Assembly: GCA_964617105.1 (NCBI GenBank)
Contig: CAZTWC010000142.1
Location: 1 to 9,298 of the forward strand
Length of the DNA stretch: 9,298 nucleotides
Reading direction: 5' to 3'
From: CAZTWC01 sp964617105 [NCBI: uncultured Myxococcia bacterium]
GTDB taxonomy: Bacteria > CAZTWC01
Positions 7,631-9,298 of the stretch are shown here, in pieces. Every line of letters starts with the position of its first letter. The first letter of the stretch is position 1. The notes beneath the pieces are model-generated. The model saw only the letters and a program-made list of their open reading frames with translations. It was not told the DNA's origin and searched no databases. The translations under genes were made by a program, and so were the position numbers.

Positions 7631-7788
7631 CAATTTTTCTCCTGATCTTTTACTTTTTGTTCCTGGCTGTCAATTATTTTGGACATATTCTCTTGAAGCG
7701 GGGGTTGGGGTGGCCCCTTAACACCGCAATGCCATAGAGTCAAAGAGACAATTATGGCAAACAATAGATAGATAAGGGTTTTTTTCAT
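7630..7788 (-). CDS. lptM: Small LptM (YifL)-like lipoprotein
   Basis: This is a 52-codon gene just upstream of dapA. The protein starts MKKTLIYLLFAIIVSLTLWH, then C21-GVKGPPQPP, then a short charged tail ending in QEKN. The hydrophobic signal, the lipidatable C21 and the 'CGxKGPxxxP' block directly after it match the short lipoprotein family that includes E. coli YifL/LptM, which assists LptD/LptE assembly in LPS export. Those genes typically neighbour diaminopimelate genes (dapF or lysA), and this one neighbours dapA. The stop TGA shares its A with the dapA ATG, implying translational coupling. GGAG lies 11 nt before its ATG, a rather long spacing. The molecular function here is inferred from the motif alone; the tail is shorter than in the E. 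coli protein. Confidence 0.75.
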   Translation of the reverse strand: MKKTLIYLLFAIIVSLTLWHCGVKGPPQPPLQENMSKIIDSQEQKVKDQEKN

Positions 7789-7794
7789 CTAAAA

Positions 7795-7810
7795 TTCATC
7801 TCCAGATGAA
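7795..7810. repeat. Perfect 16-bp palindrome at the lptM-like ribosome binding site
   Basis: On the minus strand it reads TTCATCTGGAGATGAA, and the GGAG in the middle is the best Shine-Dalgarno candidate for the small lipoprotein gene 7 nt downstream. In RNA it can fold as a 6-bp stem with a UGGA loop, partly masking the ribosome site. It may instead be an operator between the promoter and the gene. The palindrome is certain; a regulatory role is inference. Confidence 0.35.
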
Positions 7811-7827
7811 CAATATTTATTTTTTTC

Positions 7828-7856
7828 TTGAAGTAGAAATCTAAATTATATACAAT
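7828..7856 (+). promoter_or_regulatory. Predicted sigma70-type promoter of greA
   Basis: The -35 TTGAAG (7828-7833, 4/6 matches) is separated by 17 bp from the -10 TACAAT (7851-7856, 5/6 matches). Transcription would start near 7863, giving a leader of about 65 nt before the greA ATG. The -10 abuts the -10 of the opposite promoter. An additional AT-rich stretch closer to greA (7901-7916) could hold a second start. Confidence 0.55.
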
Positions 7857-7872
7857 ATTTCTTTATTTTCAA
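7845..7872 (-). promoter_or_regulatory. Predicted sigma70-type promoter of the lptM-dapA-dapB operon
   Basis: On the minus strand the -35 TTGAAA (7872-7867, 5/6 matches) is separated by 16 bp from a perfect -10 TATAAT (7850-7845). The expected start is near 7838, leaving about a 50-nt leader with the palindrome at 7795-7810 between it and the first gene. This is the best promoter match in the window. It overlaps the greA promoter, so both cannot be occupied together. Confidence 0.65.
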
Positions 7873-7928
7873 CCAAAATCACCGGAAAGGCTTTCGGCAT
7901 AATATTATATTAATAATAGGAGGATGTG

Positions 7929-8414
7929 ATGTCTGGTTCTGTGCCTATGACCAATAAAGGTTTTAAAATGTTGCAGCAAAAATTGAAAAAGTTGAAAAAC
8001 CAGGAGCGCCCCAGAATCCTTTTAGAATTGGAAAAAGCCAGAGATCACGGGGATTTGAGCGAAAATGCCGAATATCATGCCGCCAAAGAGAAATACGGTT
8101 TTATCAAGGGACATATAGAAGATATCGAAGGCAAATTATCTCGGGCCCAGGTTATTGATATCTCCAGGTTAACTGGCGAAAAGGTAGTTTTTGGCGCCAC
8201 CGTCACCATGGCCGATGTGGACGATGAAAATGCCAAAGAGGTAACCTACCAGATTGTTGGAGAAGATGAGGCCAATGTGGAGCAAGGCAAAATCAATATC
8301 AATTCACCCATCGCCAGAGCCCTGATCGGCAAAAGTCAATATGACTGGGTCAAAGTGCGTTCACCCAAAGGGGAGCGGGAATATGAGATTCTGGAAGTGA
8401 AGTATATCGTCTGA
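7929..8414 (+). CDS. greA: Transcription elongation factor GreA
   Basis: GreA (161 aa, family about 158) enters the RNA polymerase secondary channel and stimulates transcript cleavage to rescue backtracked complexes. The N-terminal coiled coil spans about 12-76. Its tip carries the DLSENAEY motif, with the Mg2+-handling acidic residues D42 and E45. The C-terminal FKBP-like domain (about 84-161) keeps the SPIARALIGK block. The ATG at 7929 is chosen over the GTG one codon upstream because AGGAGG (7918-7923) lies 5 nt before it. A Met seven codons in, where many GreA proteins begin, is 23 nt from that site and less likely. The gene stands alone, with its own promoter and a terminator right after the stop. 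Confidence 0.97.
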   Translation: MSGSVPMTNKGFKMLQQKLKKLKNQERPRILLELEKARDHGDLSENAEYHAAKEKYGFIKGHIEDIEGKLSRAQVIDISRLTGEKVVFGATVTMADVDDENAKEVTYQIVGEDEANVEQGKININSPIARALIGKSQYDWVKVRSPKGEREYEILEVKYIV

Positions 8415-8419
8415 TACCT

Positions 8420-8470
8420 TGTCCAGGGGCTTCAGGGCAGCAGCCCGATAGCCCGGGCGGGACATTTTTT
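8420..8470 (+). terminator. Intrinsic terminator of greA
   Basis: The outer arms TGTCC (8420-8424) and GGACA (8460-8464) pair and are followed directly by six T (8465-8470). Inside is GC-rich sequence able to form further stems, such as GGGC-AGCA-GCCC (8435-8446) and a GCCCGGGC palindrome. It begins 5 nt after the greA stop. On the other strand the matching T-run is absent, so it mainly serves greA. Confidence 0.75.
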
Positions 8471-8487
8471 GCTTAGGCAGTAGTCAG

Positions 8488-8904
8488 TCACTCCTTATCC
8501 GGTTCGGTTAGCCGTTCCAGGATTAATCCGTAAAAGTTATCTTCTGCCCCGCCGGAAAAAAACCAACCCAGGTGGATCAAGCATCCCTGACAGAGAGTAA
8601 TTTGCCAGGCGTATCCCGGGAACCAGGTCCACTCTTCGCTGGGAGTGCCCGTATTAAGGCCGCCGATTGCCTTTTTAAAACATCCAATCTGAAATACAAG
8701 GCCGTGGGGATTAGCAAAAGCGTGTTGAAAAGCACCACCAATCTCGGTTTTGTCTGCTTTGCTGGTAATTACCTGTAAACATTGGCGGCAAAGCAGTGCT
8801 TTTCTTTTTTTAGGAACAGCAGACTCAACTCCGGCAGCAGGGGTTGGGCGGGATTTACTCCCGCCCGTCCGGAGCAGTAATTGCCCGGTTATACTATGAT
8901 TCAT
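8488..8904 (-). CDS. CULT-domain (bacterial cereblon-like) zinc protein
   Basis: This 138-residue protein (from the ATG at 8904) is essentially one CULT domain, the fold that binds thalidomide-type and cyclic imide ligands in eukaryotic cereblon. Zinc cysteines appear as CRQC (C39, C42) and CQGC (C105, C108). The ligand cage is complete: W94 and W100 in TWFPGYAW (93-100), W114 and F116 in HLGWFF (111-116), plus Asn65 in NPHG (65-68), which matches the cereblon Asn that contacts the ligand. The first 36 residues are a polar, basic, probably disordered lead. An in-frame TTG at 8946 would add 14 residues, but the ATG has an AGGTGA upstream and is preferred. It follows an acyl-CoA dehydrogenase gene by 38 nt, suggesting cotranscription. 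Single-domain CULT proteins are known in bacteria, but their cellular role is not established. Confidence 0.88.
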   Translation of the reverse strand: MNHSITGQLLLRTGGSKSRPTPAAGVESAVPKKRKALLCRQCLQVITSKADKTEIGGAFQHAFANPHGLVFQIGCFKKAIGGLNTGTPSEEWTWFPGYAWQITLCQGCLIHLGWFFSGGAEDNFYGLILERLTEPDKE

Positions 8905-8942
8905 GGTCAAATTTTCACCTGGTTTCGTAGGTGTTATACCAA

Positions 8943-9298
8943 TCAATCACAAACGTAACTCTCTCTTTCGATAACTTTGGCCGCCACCTGGCGTTTGGCG
9001 CTAATCAAGTCAAAGTTGGGATAATCCACCAATTTATCGAATTTTTTCAACAGTTTGTTCAATTTTTTCTCTTTGCCTTCTGCTAAAGATGGTAATAGCA
9101 GCCTGGCATTAGTAACTACTTTCACATAAGTTTCCATAACAAAGGCGCGGGCCAGAAGTTCCTGGAAATCACTCTTGGCAGCATCAATCTCTGCGGTTTG
9201 CATAACCCGGACTACCGAACTGTCCATAGTATAAGTATCCATTACCAGATCAGCCAATACCCGTAAGACCTCCTGCTGGTTGGCCAAATCCATCATAA
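8943..9298 (-). CDS. Acyl-CoA dehydrogenase, C-terminal part (cut by window edge)
   Basis: Only the last ~118 residues are present, and the frame runs open through the right edge, so the two Met codons there are probably internal. The segment LANQQEVLRVLADLVMDTYTMDSSVVR, followed by three long helices with a charged stretch (GKEKKLNKLLKKF), resembles the extra helical C-terminal domain of VLCAD/ACAD9-type acyl-CoA dehydrogenases of about 590-620 residues. The FAD- and substrate-binding core and catalytic Glu lie outside the window, so chain-length preference cannot be read. The stop is 38 nt before the CULT gene. The family call rests on helix pattern and the 'LADLVM..Y.M.S...R' run; fairly confident. 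Confidence 0.72.
   Translation of the reverse strand, partial: MMDLANQQEVLRVLADLVMDTYTMDSSVVRVMQTAEIDAAKSDFQELLARAFVMETYVKVVTNARLLLPSLAEGKEKKLNKLLKKFDKLVDYPNFDLISAKRQVAAKVIERESYVCD

Noticed and set aside
7883-7898. GAAAG...CTTTC dyad in the greA leader
   Set aside because: The arms are almost adjacent, leaving no room for a stable loop; not supported as a riboswitch or attenuator.
8905-8946. N-terminal extension of the CULT protein from a TTG at 8946
   Set aside because: It would overlap the upstream stop codon, has no better ribosome site, and adds residues outside the conserved domain; the ATG at 8904 is simpler.

Overview
The window reads as chromosomal DNA of a Gram-negative, moderately AT-rich bacterium that uses Shine-Dalgarno initiation. 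Two large lipoprotein-type proteins, an LptM-like outer-membrane-biogenesis lipoprotein, and the succinyl/acetyl-DAP lysine genes dapA-dapB point to an organism with an outer membrane and meso-diaminopimelate peptidoglycan. The mix of a membrane spermidine-synthase-like protein, long acidic-linker beta-propeller lipoproteins, a CULT-domain protein and an acyl-CoA dehydrogenase resembles deltaproteobacterial genomes (Desulfobacterota/Myxococcota-like) or a related candidate lineage. That assignment is inference; no rRNA or tRNA is present.

Left part (1-5974): a membrane-embedded spermidine-synthase-like gene, cut by the left edge, runs rightward. It converges with, and overlaps by 25 bp, a leftward cluster of three cell-envelope genes. 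In transcription order these are a beta-propeller lipoprotein of 14 blades, a thermonuclease (SNase) lipoprotein 15 nt downstream, and, 87 nt further, a membrane-anchored protein of four carboxypeptidase-regulatory-like beta-sandwich domains. All three are predicted to face the periplasm or cell surface.

Middle part (5948-7925): a compact leftward operon consists of a 52-residue LptM-like lipoprotein, dapA and dapB. The small gene is easily missed. Its stop overlaps the dapA start as TGATG, dapB follows after 6 nt, and a perfect 12-bp hairpin ends the operon on top of the dapB stop codon. Upstream lie two divergent promoters whose -10 boxes abut, one for this operon and one for rightward greA.

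Right part (7929-9298): greA ends in a GC-rich hairpin followed by six T. It converges with a leftward pair: the C-terminal part of an acyl-CoA dehydrogenase (cut by the right edge) and, 38 nt downstream, a bacterial cereblon-like CULT-domain protein with four zinc cysteines and a complete tri-tryptophan cage. The CULT protein is the most unusual item in the window, since the physiological role of bacterial CULT proteins is unsettled. The propeller-nuclease pair and the catalytically altered spermidine-synthase-like protein are the next most interesting.
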